A DNA stretch of 64,000 nt from Hesseltinella vesiculosa (Eukaryota > Mucoromycota > Mucoromycetes > Mucorales > Cunninghamellaceae): the NCBI GenBank assembly GCA_002104935.1, contig MCGT01000002.1:62001-126000 (forward strand), read 5' to 3'. Position 1 is the first letter of the stretch, and each line of letters begins with the position of its first letter. Shown piece after piece: positions 13,740-24,026 of this stretch. The notes beneath the pieces were generated by a model that worked only from the letters and a program-made list of their open reading frames with translations, had not been told where the DNA came from and made no database searches. The position numbers and the translations under genes are program-made.

Positions 13740-14125
13740 TTTTTTCAAGGATATCAACGACCAAAACAAGAAACGGAAGGACGCCAAGCATGGATCGCAG
13801 CTTTAAAAGAGATCGAGAGGCGCAAGTTTTTGAATGACCTGAAACAAAAAAGTATCATAGGTTGAGATGGCAATACCCTACGTCACCGGGAAAATCACCA
13901 TTCACCATGATACCTTTATCAAAGTGCCTGATTCTCACGTTGTGTAGCCTAATGCTCCTGCGCTACATTGTCCCTTTCACGGACAAAGATATGGCCACAT
14001 TCTCACTCGGCGTCAGCAGCAACGATGACTGGGATCATGATTTCATTTCATTGAAAGTGTGGCTGTAATACAAGATCCGAAATGGGGTGAATGCGACGTG
14101 AATGACCCTTTTTTGTTAATTGCAA
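13740..14125 (+). pseudogene. decayed coding sequence, family unknown
   Basis: Successive plus-strand reading-frame pieces look protein-like but do not join: RQAWIAALKEIERRKFLNDL (stop after SIIG), then IPYVTGKITIHHDTFIKVPD (stop), then FSLGVSSNDDWDHDFISLK, then VIQDPKWGECDVNDPFLLIA (stop near 14125). The last two pieces would be in one frame but for two extra bases at a GTGT step near 14060. No standard introns repair the breaks. I do not recognise the family. A gene with unusual introns is the alternative. Confidence 0.35.
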
Positions 14126-14338
14126 GGAGCTGACACAGCCATTTATTACCATGCTGCTGGTCTTTTTTATTCTTAACTCGTTCTCGGCAACGAATTCATC
14201 CTTGTTGCATAGCAATCATGTTGCACCAACTGGAAAAAGGCTCTCACACACAATGGATATAAAAACGGACCCAGATCAGGCTCGTCACCCAGTCTTTTCT
14301 TCACCAACTCTTTTTTTTTTTTTTTATTTTTAATTGTC

Positions 14339-15409
14339 ATGAAAGCTGCCGTCCTTAAGACTCGCGTACCTGAACTTGAAGTGGAACAAGTAGCAGATCC
14401 TGTGGTGACTGCTGGCTCGGCCGTGGTCAAGGTAATTGCCTCGCCTGTTGTCCATTACTACCGCCACGTTCTGTCGGGCACCGTGCCTTTCCCTATGCAA
14501 CTTCCCATCATCCCAGGCTGTAGCTCGGTGGGGATCGTGGAACAAGTTGGCTCTGATGCTCGAGCCATTAATCCTGGTGATCTCGTGTTCTGTGACCCCA
14601 CCATTCGCTCCCGTGACGACTCCCACACACCCGACACGATCTTGCAAGGTCTGTTCTGCCCCGACGGTGGTCTGTCCGACACCTACCGAAACGGCGGTTT
14701 TGCTGAAAAGGTAATCATGCCTCTGGAAAACCTGTTTGTCATCCCTGAAACGCTGAAGAAAAAATACGACCCTGTCCAATTCATCAGCATCAACGCCATG
14801 CTTGTGGCCTATGGTGGTCTCTTGACGGGCGAACTCCAAGCTGGTGAAACTGTTGTTGTCCTCGGCGGTACAGGTTATTTTGGTAGCACGGCGATTGTGG
14901 TTGCGCTGGCCATGGGTGCCCGTCGTGTCGTGGCCCCTACGCGCGACGTCAGCAAGCTCCAAAGCCTTCAAGAACGCTTCGGTGACCGCGTCGCCCCCGT
15001 TGCTCTAGGCAGTGACGAGCAGGCCAATATCGAAGCCATCCAAGCCGCGGCGCAAGGCCCTATCGACATGGCCTTGGATCTGCTGGACGCTGGCGCCCCC
15101 GCCACCATTGTGCGTGCCACCTTGAGCTCTATCCGCCCCCATGGCAAGATGATCCTCATGAGCGGCTCCGACAAAACTGTGGAACTTCCTTACTACTTGA
15201 TCATGTCCCGCAGTCTGACCGTCAAGGGCTGCTTCATGTATCCTCGTACCGCTGGCAAAACCCTGATCGGTATGGTGGACGCTGGTATCATCGACCTGAG
15301 CCAATTTGACACCAGCTCCCGGTTCTCCTTGGACAATGTCAACGACGCAATGGCTCACGCTGAGGAACACTCTCAACGCTTCAAACTCACCTCCATTGTC
15401 TTTGAATGA
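14339..15409 (+). CDS. MDR-superfamily (zinc-type alcohol-dehydrogenase-like) oxidoreductase
   Basis: Single-exon, 356-aa medium-chain dehydrogenase/reductase that probably reduces or oxidises a small carbonyl or quinone substrate with NAD(P)H. The GroES-like N-terminal half carries HHYYRHVLSGTVPFP-type context and the PGCSSVGIVEQVG motif; the Rossmann half has VVVLGGTGYFGSTAIVVALA (GxGxxG-like) and VVAPTRDVSKL at the cofactor edge. The classical catalytic zinc Cys-His pair and the four-Cys structural loop are not evident, so a zinc-independent subfamily is likely. It lacks introns, unlike its neighbours. Ends 15409, followed by an A-run. Substrate unknown. Confidence 0.8.
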   Translation: MKAAVLKTRVPELEVEQVADPVVTAGSAVVKVIASPVVHYYRHVLSGTVPFPMQLPIIPGCSSVGIVEQVGSDARAINPGDLVFCDPTIRSRDDSHTPDTILQGLFCPDGGLSDTYRNGGFAEKVIMPLENLFVIPETLKKKYDPVQFISINAMLVAYGGLLTGELQAGETVVVLGGTGYFGSTAIVVALAMGARRVVAPTRDVSKLQSLQERFGDRVAPVALGSDEQANIEAIQAAAQGPIDMALDLLDAGAPATIVRATLSSIRPHGKMILMSGSDKTVELPYYLIMSRSLTVKGCFMYPRTAGKTLIGMVDAGIIDLSQFDTSSRFSLDNVNDAMAHAEEHSQRFKLTSIVFE

Positions 15410-15744
15410 AAAAAAAAAAAAGGAATAAACATTGCCTGGTTTACATTACAACTAAATTTATTTTTGCTATTTTCCTTCCTCCAGCGGAGTAATAATGAAG
15501 AGGTGTGCTGGAAATCGGCTGGGCCACTAGGTGCTTGAGTGTCTCTAGCCTTTCCCACTAAGTCTAGGGCAGGCGTCAAGGAGCCTAGTCCTTTGCTCGT
15601 TTTGTACTAGGTGCTAGCGAAATAGGTAAAATTAAGCGCATGCCAAGTCAATTTTAGTGTGTCGAAGAGAGCAACAATTGCAATCAAGGCCATTTCTGAT
15701 CATTCTGTACTGGTATGCAAAATCTCGGGTGGATTTTTTTTTTT
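15410..15744. other. intergenic, nothing recognised
   Basis: Presumed 3' UTR of the MDR gene followed by sequence without a supported ORF or clear repeat. Confidence 0.4.
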
Positions 15745-15990
15745 AGCGCAGTGGATCATCCCCTGGCGAAAATGGCCAATTTTTCATTTTTTTTGGCTGA
15801 GGAAATGAAGGTGTCAAAACGAAACTGATCAAACGTTGGCTGGTCAACCTTCACCAATCAACGTGGATTTTTCAGTAGCATCATGATTCACGAATTTGCG
15901 CATTTGCTCAAAATTTCACATCAATCCAAGCACTCCAAAGTGCTGTGCATCGATTGACTTTTTTTTATTCGTTTTGGAAAAAAAAATGAG
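15745..15990 (+). repeat. dispersed repeat, copy B
   Basis: Blocks CCCTGGCGAAAATGGCCAAT, TTTTTCATTTTTTTTGGCTG, AAACGAAACTGATCAAA, CAACCTTCACCAATCA and GCGCATTTGCTCAAAATTTC follow the same order as copies A and D. It lies directly left of the Ty3 element and ends at the poly-A/ATGAG block before the LTR. Confidence 0.65.
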
Positions 15991-16017
15991 TGACCATATT
16001 CAGCTTCCGCACAGTGC

Positions 16018-16097
16018 TGTGGTGACTGGGGATAAGCGAAAAAGAGGTTGTTTTTATTTCATACTTGATTTGGGTTATTTTTATGTATTGTTACACA
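16018..16097 (-). repeat. 3' LTR (80 bp) of the Ty3 element
   Basis: TGTGGTGACTGG...TTGTTACACA on the plus strand; differs from the partner LTR at two adjacent positions (GG versus AT, 16029-16030). A short purine stretch (CCGGGGCA on the minus strand) next to it may be the polypurine tract. Confidence 0.85.
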
Positions 16098-16179
16098 TGC
16101 CCCGGAAACGAAATCATAAGGGAAATAAAATCAAGGATGCAAAAGATGTGTGGACTAGATGGGCAGAGGTGTGATGAGC

Positions 16180-18303
16180 TTATTGAGTAGCTGGGGAAGG
16201 TGGTGGGAAAAATGGCTTGAGGTGAGACGCGTGCACGTTTTTTAGTGTCTTGGAGTTTGCCATGTTTTTGGGATCAACTAGGTCAAAAACAGGGTAGCCT
16301 TGAGAGTTCTGTGCAGCAATTTGGTATGGTCCAATCCAGTCTGGTTGGAGCTTGCGTGGGTTCCTGGCGGAAGACGTTTTGAAATTGAACAAATACACCA
16401 TGTCATTGACTTTGAATGGGCAGCTTGCGGCAGCGTTATTGTGAGTCACCCGACTATCCCAAACAGCCTGGAACGCGATTTCCAGTCGTTTCGTTAACTC
16501 GTTGGAAAATTGAGCATGTTGAGTTGAAAGGTCAGATACTTGAGACGTGGAATGGTCGGTTTGTTGGGTCAGTTGAGACGGGGTTAAAGGCGTTCGAGCA
16601 TGGCGACCGTGGGTCAAGAAAAATGGAGTGTTCTTGATAGCTTGATGATAAGAATTGTTGTAAGCAAAGCGGATTATGCGGAGATGCTTGTCCCAGTTTA
16701 GTTTGATATCATCGTGGTTGGTGTAGGTCATAATAAGAGAACGTAGAGTTTCCATAAATGATTCAGCCAGACCGTTGGATTGAGGGTGATGGGGGGGGTG
16801 AGAACGTGGGCGTGATTCCAAGGTGAATTGACAGTTGTTTCACGAAAGCCGAAGTGAACGGGGGGCCGTTGTCGGAAAACAAAACAGATGGGACACCATG
16901 ATCAAGGATAAAATTCGAGAAAAATGTTGTAGCCAGGTTGTCAGCAGAGGTGGATTTCACAGGATAAATTTCAACGAAGCGGGTGAATGTATCGATAGCG
17001 ACCAAGATGTACTTGTTACCTTGAGTTGATTCAGGTAGAGGACCATAAAAGTCAAGAGCAATCTTGTCAAAAGGCGTGACAGCGGCAGTGTTGGACATTG
17101 GTGTCAATGCGGTGATACGGCGGTGACCTTTAATTTGTTGACAAGTTGGGCAAGCTTTAGTGAACCTGGCAGCGTCTTGTTCCAGTGTGGGCCAAAACAG
17201 ATGGGCAGCACGGATTTGAAAGCTTAACTTTTTTGCACTAGCGTGAGCACCAAAATGAGAGCAGTGATACCAGTTGAGGATAGTGTTCACCAGTTGTTCA
17301 GGTACTACAACGTCGAGATAATTTTTTGAGTGGGCCAGATGGTGCTTGGAGACACGATATAATATATCCTTTGTAATCACGTAAGCCTTGTCCAATGGTT
17401 TGTTCTCCGTGATGGCTTTGATCCTTGCGTCTTTTTGCTGTTCCATATGCCAATCAATGTTGTCCAGAGCCGAGGAAAAAAATAGAGTGTTGACACATGA
17501 TCGAGATAGAGCATCCGGCACGACATTGGATTTGCCTTTGAGATAGATGACTTTGAAGTTGAGAGCTTGAAGTTGCATTGCCCAACGCCAGAGTCGTGGT
17601 TGGCGGTCAAGGTTGGTGTCAAGAAGCCATTGCAGGGAGGAATGATCGGTAAACACGAGAAATTGGCGTTGCTCGAGAAATGGCGGAATTTTTTGATGGA
17701 CCATACGATGGCAAGAGCTTCCTGTTCTTGTACCGAGTATCGTTGCTCGTGGATAGTCAGTGCACGAGAGGCAAAAGCGATAGGGTTGGGTACATCATTG
17801 AGTCGTTGAGCCAAAACAGTTGCAATTCCAGCCGTTGATGCAGCATCACAATGTAGTTCAAATGGTAATTCAAAGTTTGGTTGTCCAAGGGTAGGCATAG
17901 TAGCTAGGCTTGTTTAATTTTCTTGAATGATTCAACTTGTTCTGGGCCAAAATTGTAGGGCACACCTTTTTTTTTAAGCCTGCGCAGTGGTTCCACCAGG
18001 ATTTGATACTTGGAGATAAATCGTTGGTATACACCAGCCATGCCAAGGAATCGTTCGAGTGCATTGATGTCTGTGGGTTGTGGATACTGGATGATTGGAA
18101 GGACATTTCGGAATTTGGAGTGATACCATTTTGTCAACGATGAATCCAAGGTACTGAATTTGGTTCAGCAAAAATGAGCACTTGGATAGGTTGATTGACA
18201 AATTTGCAGCTTTGAGGCGGTGAGGACACATTGCAAATCGAGGAGATGTTGTTCGGTTGAGGCAGAGAAAACAACGATGTCGTCGAGGTACGCAAATGCA
18301 CAT
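16180..18303 (-). pseudogene. Ty3 pol, downstream part (RT end, RNase H, integrase), frameshifted
   Basis: Overlapping minus-strand frames carry the rest of pol. In order: the RT end (KCSFLLNQIQYLGFIVDK, about 18145-18225); a segment with LERFLGMAGVYQRFI (17904-18149); the RNase H start with PFELHCDAASTAGIA and YSVQEQEALAIVWSIKKF (about 17690-17898); RNase H end, HHCC zinc finger and integrase with LDFYGP and SDNGPPF (16763-17704); and the integrase C-terminal half from NGLAESFMETLRSL to the stop at 16180. Frame changes fall near 18215, 18140, 17905, 17700 and 16795, the last in a seven-base C/G run. The breaks are described only; no joined protein is given. Confidence 0.85.
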
Positions 18304-20456
18304 GTTGCCTTCATTGCACCGAGGACATGATCCATTAATGACTGGAAAACGGCAGGGGCATTGCGAACACCAAAGGGCATAACCGTGTATTGGTAAAAAC
18401 CAGTACGAGTGGCGAGGGTGGTTTTTTCCTTGTCCATTTCCCTAATTGGAATTTGATGATACCCGGAAGCAAGGTCGATTTTTGAAAAAATACAGGCATT
18501 ACCCAGCGATTGCAGCAACGCATGCATAGCAAAGAAAGGGTATTCGATTGTCTTCGTGATCTTGTTGAGCTTCACATAGTTACCACAGATACGCATATCA
18601 CCGTTCGGTTTGGTGACGGGCACGACTTGAGAGGACCATTGCGAGAATGTCTTTTTTTCCATGACACCGAGCTTCACTAGTTCGTTGAGTTTTGAATCGA
18701 TCTTGATTTGCGTGTCAGGGTGGAAGTGACGAGGTGGTGTGTAGACAGGTTTATGATCACCAGTGTCTATTCCAAATTCAATGAGAGAAGTAACAGTCAA
18801 CGGTCTTCCTGGTACTTGCACAAGAGCATTATCCAAAATGTTCTTAAGTTCAGCTTTCTGGTTTTCAGTGACGTGAGGCGAGAGGTCAGGGCTCAGCGTG
18901 GCTTGTTCGAGGGAGGGCGATTCAGAAGAGTATGGGCTGATAGCAAAGCACACCGGCTTGTCATTCACTATAATACAGACAGATTGATCGGTAGCGTTCA
19001 CTGAAGCTTTGAGCAGCGACATAGAATCCCAGCCTAAGATCACTTCTTTTGACAAATCCGGAATTACGTGCAGAGAGAGTGATTTGTCAAAAAGTTTGAT
19101 CTTGATCTGGCCATGGGTGTGGTTGACCTGATTTTTTACGTCGCGAAAAGGTACACGCGGAGAGGTTGGATCAAGCTGCAGTCCTAGGTTGGTGACAACT
19201 TGGGGATGGATAGCAGAGAGAGAGGCACCCGAATCCCAAAGAATGGTAAGACACTCGTTGTCGTCCGAAGAATTGTTGAGCTTGTGTTTTGTAATTGGTA
19301 AAACAGAGTGATCCGCACGTTCCATATGGGCAATTTGGAGTGAGACTTCCTTATCAGACGAGATGGCGTTGACACTGTGTTGTTTGGAATTGTTGTTGTT
19401 GTTGGGGATATGCTTCTTCGCTGTTTGAGCTTGGGAATTGGGGCGGTTACCCTTGACGTGTGGTTTGTGTTGTTTGCAGTCGATCGTTCGGTGCTTGCCA
19501 CGACAGTGGTCACAAATTGGATTGCCATGCTTGTCATAAGCACGTGCTTGTCGAGGACTTGCGTCAGAATTGGATCGTGGTACTCGCTGTTGGCTTGAAC
19601 GAGGCTGTTCTGGAGGAGTCAAGTAGAAATTTTGATCCATATGAGCAGATAAACCAGAAGCACTGTTCGACGCTGAATGGTGTATAGTCGAGAGATCCAT
19701 GGGGTCATCGCGATATTGGCTTTGGATTACAGGGGATGACGTGGGAAAAATGGGTGGCTTTGGTGTGATTCTGTGTTCAAAATCAATGGCCATGTTGATG
19801 ACGTCGTCAACTGTCAAGACTTGGGTAGTCTGCTGTTGTAAGCCATTCCAGGTTTGAATCATTTCTTCCTTCATGTGTACCATGGCAGCAATTTGTGATC
19901 GAGCGGCCTTGTCACGGATTCCATGCAAGAAGGAATCAATTAAAGCAGGTTGGTGAGGTGGCGAGGAGAGAAGAGAGAGATGATACTGCCAGACGGACGC
20001 GTACTCGGGAATTGTCTGGTGAGGCAGTTGCTTGGTCTGGTTAAAACGTTGCTTGTTGACTTCATCTTCACGAAGAGTTGGTAAGCCAAATCGTTGGAGG
20101 AGCTTGTCTTTGAGAATAGCATAACTCTGTCGATCCGTCTCAGGAAGGGAGTATACGTATCGCGCTATGATTGTCGGCATAAACGTGGGTATTGCTTTTG
20201 CTAAAAGCGTGAGGTCCGCAAGGCCATGTTGTTCAGCTATTATTTCATAATCACGAAACCACATTCGTAAGGTTTGTTGGTTGTGATCATAAGCGGGTGC
20301 AGGGATTGTCTTGGAAAGTTGGAAGGCAAGGTACTGGGAAAACTGGGTTTCCATTATGTTTGGAGGTAGGGGAGCCTGTTGTTGAGGGGGTTGTTCTGGA
20401 ATGGGCTCCATGTTTAATAGATCGTGTATCGTAGTTGATTCAGAGATCAGCGGCAA
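18165..20456 (-). CDS. Ty3 Gag-protease-RT ORF (5' part of polyprotein)
   Basis: 763-aa open frame starting 45 bp inside the 5' LTR. Residues about 40-240 are a Ty3-type Gag with a retrotransposon-gag helix region (RQSYAILKDKLLQRFG). A CCHC-like knuckle CDHCRGKHRTIDC lies near residue 310, the aspartic protease motif WDSGASLSA near 410, and the reverse transcriptase palm with KIDLASGYHQI and the catalytic AYLDDIVVF near 710-720. Gag and Pol share one frame with no programmed shift visible. The frame is lost shortly after YLDD, at about 18215. Confidence 0.88.
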   Translation of the reverse strand: MPLISESTTIHDLLNMEPIPEQPPQQQAPLPPNIMETQFSQYLAFQLSKTIPAPAYDHNQQTLRMWFRDYEIIAEQHGLADLTLLAKAIPTFMPTIIARYVYSLPETDRQSYAILKDKLLQRFGLPTLREDEVNKQRFNQTKQLPHQTIPEYASVWQYHLSLLSSPPHQPALIDSFLHGIRDKAARSQIAAMVHMKEEMIQTWNGLQQQTTQVLTVDDVINMAIDFEHRITPKPPIFPTSSPVIQSQYRDDPMDLSTIHHSASNSASGLSAHMDQNFYLTPPEQPRSSQQRVPRSNSDASPRQARAYDKHGNPICDHCRGKHRTIDCKQHKPHVKGNRPNSQAQTAKKHIPNNNNNSKQHSVNAISSDKEVSLQIAHMERADHSVLPITKHKLNNSSDDNECLTILWDSGASLSAIHPQVVTNLGLQLDPTSPRVPFRDVKNQVNHTHGQIKIKLFDKSLSLHVIPDLSKEVILGWDSMSLLKASVNATDQSVCIIVNDKPVCFAISPYSSESPSLEQATLSPDLSPHVTENQKAELKNILDNALVQVPGRPLTVTSLIEFGIDTGDHKPVYTPPRHFHPDTQIKIDSKLNELVKLGVMEKKTFSQWSSQVVPVTKPNGDMRICGNYVKLNKITKTIEYPFFAMHALLQSLGNACIFSKIDLASGYHQIPIREMDKEKTTLATRTGFYQYTVMPFGVRNAPAVFQSLMDHVLGAMKATCAFAYLDDIVVFSASTEQHLLDLQCVLTASKLQICQSTYPSAHFC

Positions 20457-20482
20457 AGTAACGATGTATTAGAAAGAAAAAA

Positions 20483-20500
20483 CTTTTGCTAGTTTCACCA
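20483..20500 (-). promoter_or_regulatory. retrotransposon primer-binding site
   Basis: Minus strand reads TGGTGAAACTAGCAAAAG immediately after the 5' LTR, complementary to a tRNA 3' end finishing in CCA. The tRNA species was not determined. Confidence 0.7.
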
Positions 20501-20580
20501 TGTGGTGACTGGATATAAGCGAAAAAGAGGTTGTTTTTATTTCATACTTGATTTGGGTTATTTTTATGTATTGTTACACA
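20501..20580 (-). repeat. 5' LTR (80 bp) of the Ty3 element
   Basis: Begins TGTGGTGACTGGATATAAGC on the plus strand and ends TTGTTACACA; partner of 16018-16097. Eighty bases is very short for a Ty3/Gypsy LTR. Confidence 0.85.
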
Positions 20581-20584
20581 ATGC

Positions 20585-21300
20585 CTTCGATTCTTGGCAT
20601 GTACACGTTGAAAAATGCAGCCTTCCACCAGGAAAGCCACGGCCACTCCAGCCATGACCGGGCCCATGTCATGCAGCTTGCAAATTGTGAAGTCAGGCAA
20701 TGCTTCACTGAAAAAGGTTATTAATACGTATGATTGTATTAAGAATTCTATCAAAGAAGAAGAAGAATAATAATGATATGATTACATACACGCAGCAGAA
20801 ACAAAAGCAGCCCGCCAGTGTCATTCATAACACACACACCTCTGTTTTAATAAAAAAATAATAATGAATATAGCAAAAAAAAAAAAAAAAAAACTACAGT
20901 AATAACGCATAATGAAAATAATAATAGTACAAAAAAAAAAGGGCAAATGAGGTGGGGTAAATAAAAAGGTGAGGAAGGGGATCAACAAAAACCTTGAAAA
21001 TGGTAACGCAGTCGTTGCGGTCGCTGATGGGGAACTGCCGATCTCGCTTTGACAGCTTCAAGTGCTCGATGGCTGCCAAACCGAGATCAACAAACCCAAC
21101 AGCGCTGCTGAGCATACCAGCAGTAGGGAGATCAACGTTACCACCCCAAGGCTTTTTGCTGCGAGACTTACGCCAGAACTTGCTTCAAATTTTTAGAGTT
21201 TGTTGTCAAACCTGCGAAATCCAACCTGACCAAGCAAATCTTTTATTATTGGTCATGCACGCTAGCAAGTCTACAAGAAATTTAGAAAAATGTCCAGGCC
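20585..21300 (-). pseudogene. decayed coding fragments beside the retroelement
   Basis: Minus-strand pieces without a workable gene model: GHFSKFLVDLLACMTNN then, one base out of frame, ICLVRLDFAGLTTNSKNLKQ (about 21190-21300); then GFVDLGLAAIEHLKLSKRDR (about 20997-21115); then, after an intron-like gap, LPDFTICKLHDMGPVMAGVA (about 20600-20710), a frame open right up to the LTR. The ICLVRLDFAGLTTN piece resembles, from memory, recombinase-like proteins common in Mucorales, as does the ORF at 53912. Low confidence. Confidence 0.3.
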
Positions 21301-21590
21301 TGTGACAAAAAGGCGGGTTGGGATGGATCAATGCCTATATAGCCTATTCTCTCCCATGGCTTCCACTAGTGTGTATAAATCGTCCACGTTTTCTTTGTTG
21401 TATGCTTTGCAATACAGCATACACAAGGCTTGATCTTCAGTGATCATTTTTTTTTTGTGTTAAAAAGGTTCCTTTTGGTGCGGGATTTGAGACTTATTGT
21501 CCCGGCTCAAAGCCAGCAAAATGTTCACGCTTTTTTTTTTTTTTTTTATAATTATTATTTTGATCTTGCTGACACTACCAGGATAGACCA

Positions 21591-23778
21591 ATGGCATCGA
21601 GTACAGATACATGCTCTTTATGCGTAGATCAAAGCAATGGTGAGGCTGGTGAACAGACATGGCTTCAGTGCGATGCCTGTTCGGCCTGGTACCATGCCCA
21701 TTGTTTGAAAATTCCCGTCGCTGAAGTCAACGATTTTGAAACTTACCATTGCTCCGCCTGTGTTGCTGGACATGGCCCAAGCACATGTAAAACTCTCCCA
21801 AGAGACAAAAAAGAACATGCACTTACGATTTATTTAAAATCAGTGAAACCAGCCCGACGAAAATCGCAACGTGAAAGCATTCGGCTCAACTATGCCGACA
21901 TGAACGAAGGCTTGAGTGGTGACGAGAAAATCTGGGGCAAGCTATTGAAAACGAAGACGTTTGCGCCCGATCGCTTTACTCGCTACAAAGGGGATCAGAT
22001 CTCATTGTCCCGGTTTCGCAAGTCGGGCATGACCGAGCCATTTGTCATTGAAGATCCTGCTGGCCTGGATATGACGATGCCACCAGGAGACACATCGATC
22101 TCGGCCATTGCCGACTTTGTAGGTAACGTTCTGCATCGCTGCCAAACCATACCGGGGACTTACGTCTTGTTTTTTTTTTCTCTCTCCTGCGGTTAACAGG
22201 CGAAGACCGCCCAGTGGAAGTCATTGGTAAGAAGTCGGGCCAACGGACCAGGACAGAACATCATTTTTTTTTTCGCTTGTAGATGTTGCCACCCAAGCCT
22301 CTAGTCCGGGCTGGACCATGAAGAAATGGGCTAATTATGTCGAGACGCCACCTGACAAACGAGACCGCATTCGTAACGTGATCAGTCTAGAAATCAGCAG
22401 CACAGACTTTGGTAAAAAAATGGTGCGACCCCGACTGGTACGTGACATGGATTGGATTGATCAAGTCTGGCCTGCCGAATTGAAGCCAAAAGAATACCCC
22501 AAGGTCCAACTCTACTGTCTGATGGGCACGCAAGATTCCTACACTGACTTGTAAGCTGGGGCACTCTCCTTCATCGTCGACTTACCTTTTCTTTTTTTTT
22601 TTTTTTTCAGTCATATTGATTTCGGCGGCACCTCAGTGAGTCGAGGATGAAGGAAATGGCATGGTGCTGATCTCTCTTTTAGGTTTTTTATCATATTCTG
22701 CGTGGGTCCAAGGTGTTTTACTTTATTGAGCCCACAAGCAAGAACCTCAAGAAATATCAAAAGTGGAGCTCGTCGCCGGATCAATCTGCAGTGTTTTTGG
22801 GCGATCTGGTCAAAACCTGTTATGCTGTCCACCTCCATGCTGGCAACACCATGCAAGCGACCCTTTCTTCTTTGATGCACGCATGCTCACTTCTTTTTTT
22901 TTAATAGGATCATTCCCACTGGCTGGATTCACGCTGTGTATACCCCGGAAGATGCCTTGGTCATTGGTGGCAACTTTTTGCATGGATTGAATATTGGCAC
23001 ACAGCTCAAGATTTATGACATTGAAGAGATCACAAAGGTCCCAGACAAGTTCCGCTTTCCGTTTTTCAAGCGCATCAATTGGTATGCAGTGGAGAAGTAT
23101 GTCCAGCTTTTGAACGGTAAGAACGTAGGCAGCAGAAGCATATGTTCATGTCTCTCTGTCGGTAGATGCTCCTCAAGATGTGTCTGTGTGTGAACTTCAA
23201 GGCCTGCTGGAGCTTGCTTCATGGTTGAGGAGTGAGTTGGCCTCGGATGCCGTCCATGATATACCAATGTCGATCAAGGACCCAAAGGCTCTCTTGCGAC
23301 GCCTGATCACGGCGGTTGAGAATGCCACGCTTGCCAGGGCCAGCCCGCACCAGCCCCCGGCAGCCCTTTGATCAAGCTGAAGCTCAAAGCGCCTCAGGAC
23401 AAACCTGCGCCCGAGGCTTCCCCCAAACTCACCCTCACCCTCAAACAATCGCCTCAGATCCTCCCCAAAAACGACATGGGAGATGCGTATCTGTACGACA
23501 GTTTTGCCGACGACGACGATTTTGTTCAGGACGATGTTGACAGCGATGATGTTGACTATCAAGAATCCTTACCCTCTCTGGCGACCTCTGCCCCGACCAA
23601 GAAACGGCGTCGACGTCTGGCCAAATCCTCCGACAGTTCCAGCGACGACGACATGGGCACTTCCTTCAAAGCCAAGAAATCAACGTCTTCCTCGATTTTT
23701 GGAACCCGCCAGCAGCAAAAACGAATGAAATCCTCAGCCAAGCAACGTCTGATGGATAGAATGACAAAACGATCATGA
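21591..23778 (+). CDS. JHD1: PHD-finger JmjC histone lysine demethylase (KDM2/Jhd1 type)
   Basis: Fe(II)/2-oxoglutarate-dependent demethylase; Jhd1/KDM2 relatives act on H3K36me1/2. The N-terminus has a PHD finger (CSLCVDQSN, then [17 protein letters not shown] and YHCSACV). The JmjC domain follows with the iron ligands in FHIDFGG (His and Asp) and the last His in [13 protein letters not shown], plus [13 protein letters not shown]. The tail is Lys/Ser/Asp-rich. Introns interrupt it at about 22125-22199, 22228-22281, 22552-22609, 22637-22680, 22854-22907 and 23117-23165. Between about 23325 and 23371 the frame must move by one base to reach the tail ([13 protein letters not shown]); no intron fits, so a base may be missing there. 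The start ATG directly precedes the PHD finger. Confidence 0.87.
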
Positions 23779-24026
23779 TTCCCCACCCAAATTTTTGCTC
23801 TTTGACATATCTCCTGCAAAAAGAAAAATGAAAAAAAAAATAAATAGCCCGCGTGATTGGTCGATCGTGCCATCGCTCTGCCAAAAAAAAAAAAAAAGAC
23901 TTGGGCCAGCTGGTTTTTTTTATTTTTTTTTTCTTCCTCTTTTTCTTTCACTTCATAGTCAAGGTAAAGGTGTCCACCATCCATCCATCCATCGTTTGAT
24001 ATTCATCCATCCATCCGTTTCATAGA

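Larger units (their letters stand above)
16018..20580 (-). mobile_element. Ty3/Gypsy LTR retrotransposon, minus orientation, frameshifted
   Basis: 4563-bp element bounded by two 80-bp direct repeats (16018-16097 and 20501-20580; 78 of 80 identical) that begin TGTG and end CACA. Transcription is leftward, so the right copy is the 5' LTR. A primer-binding site starting TGG abuts it. Gag, protease, reverse transcriptase, RNase H and integrase follow in the Ty3 order. Pol is broken by about five single-base frame changes, so this copy should be inactive. No exact target duplication is visible (flanks AGTGC and ATGCC). It sits between dispersed repeat copy B and decayed coding fragments. Confidence 0.9.

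Noticed and set aside
14330..14971. 213-aa minus-strand ORF
   Set aside because: Antisense to the intact MDR dehydrogenase; no domain of its own.
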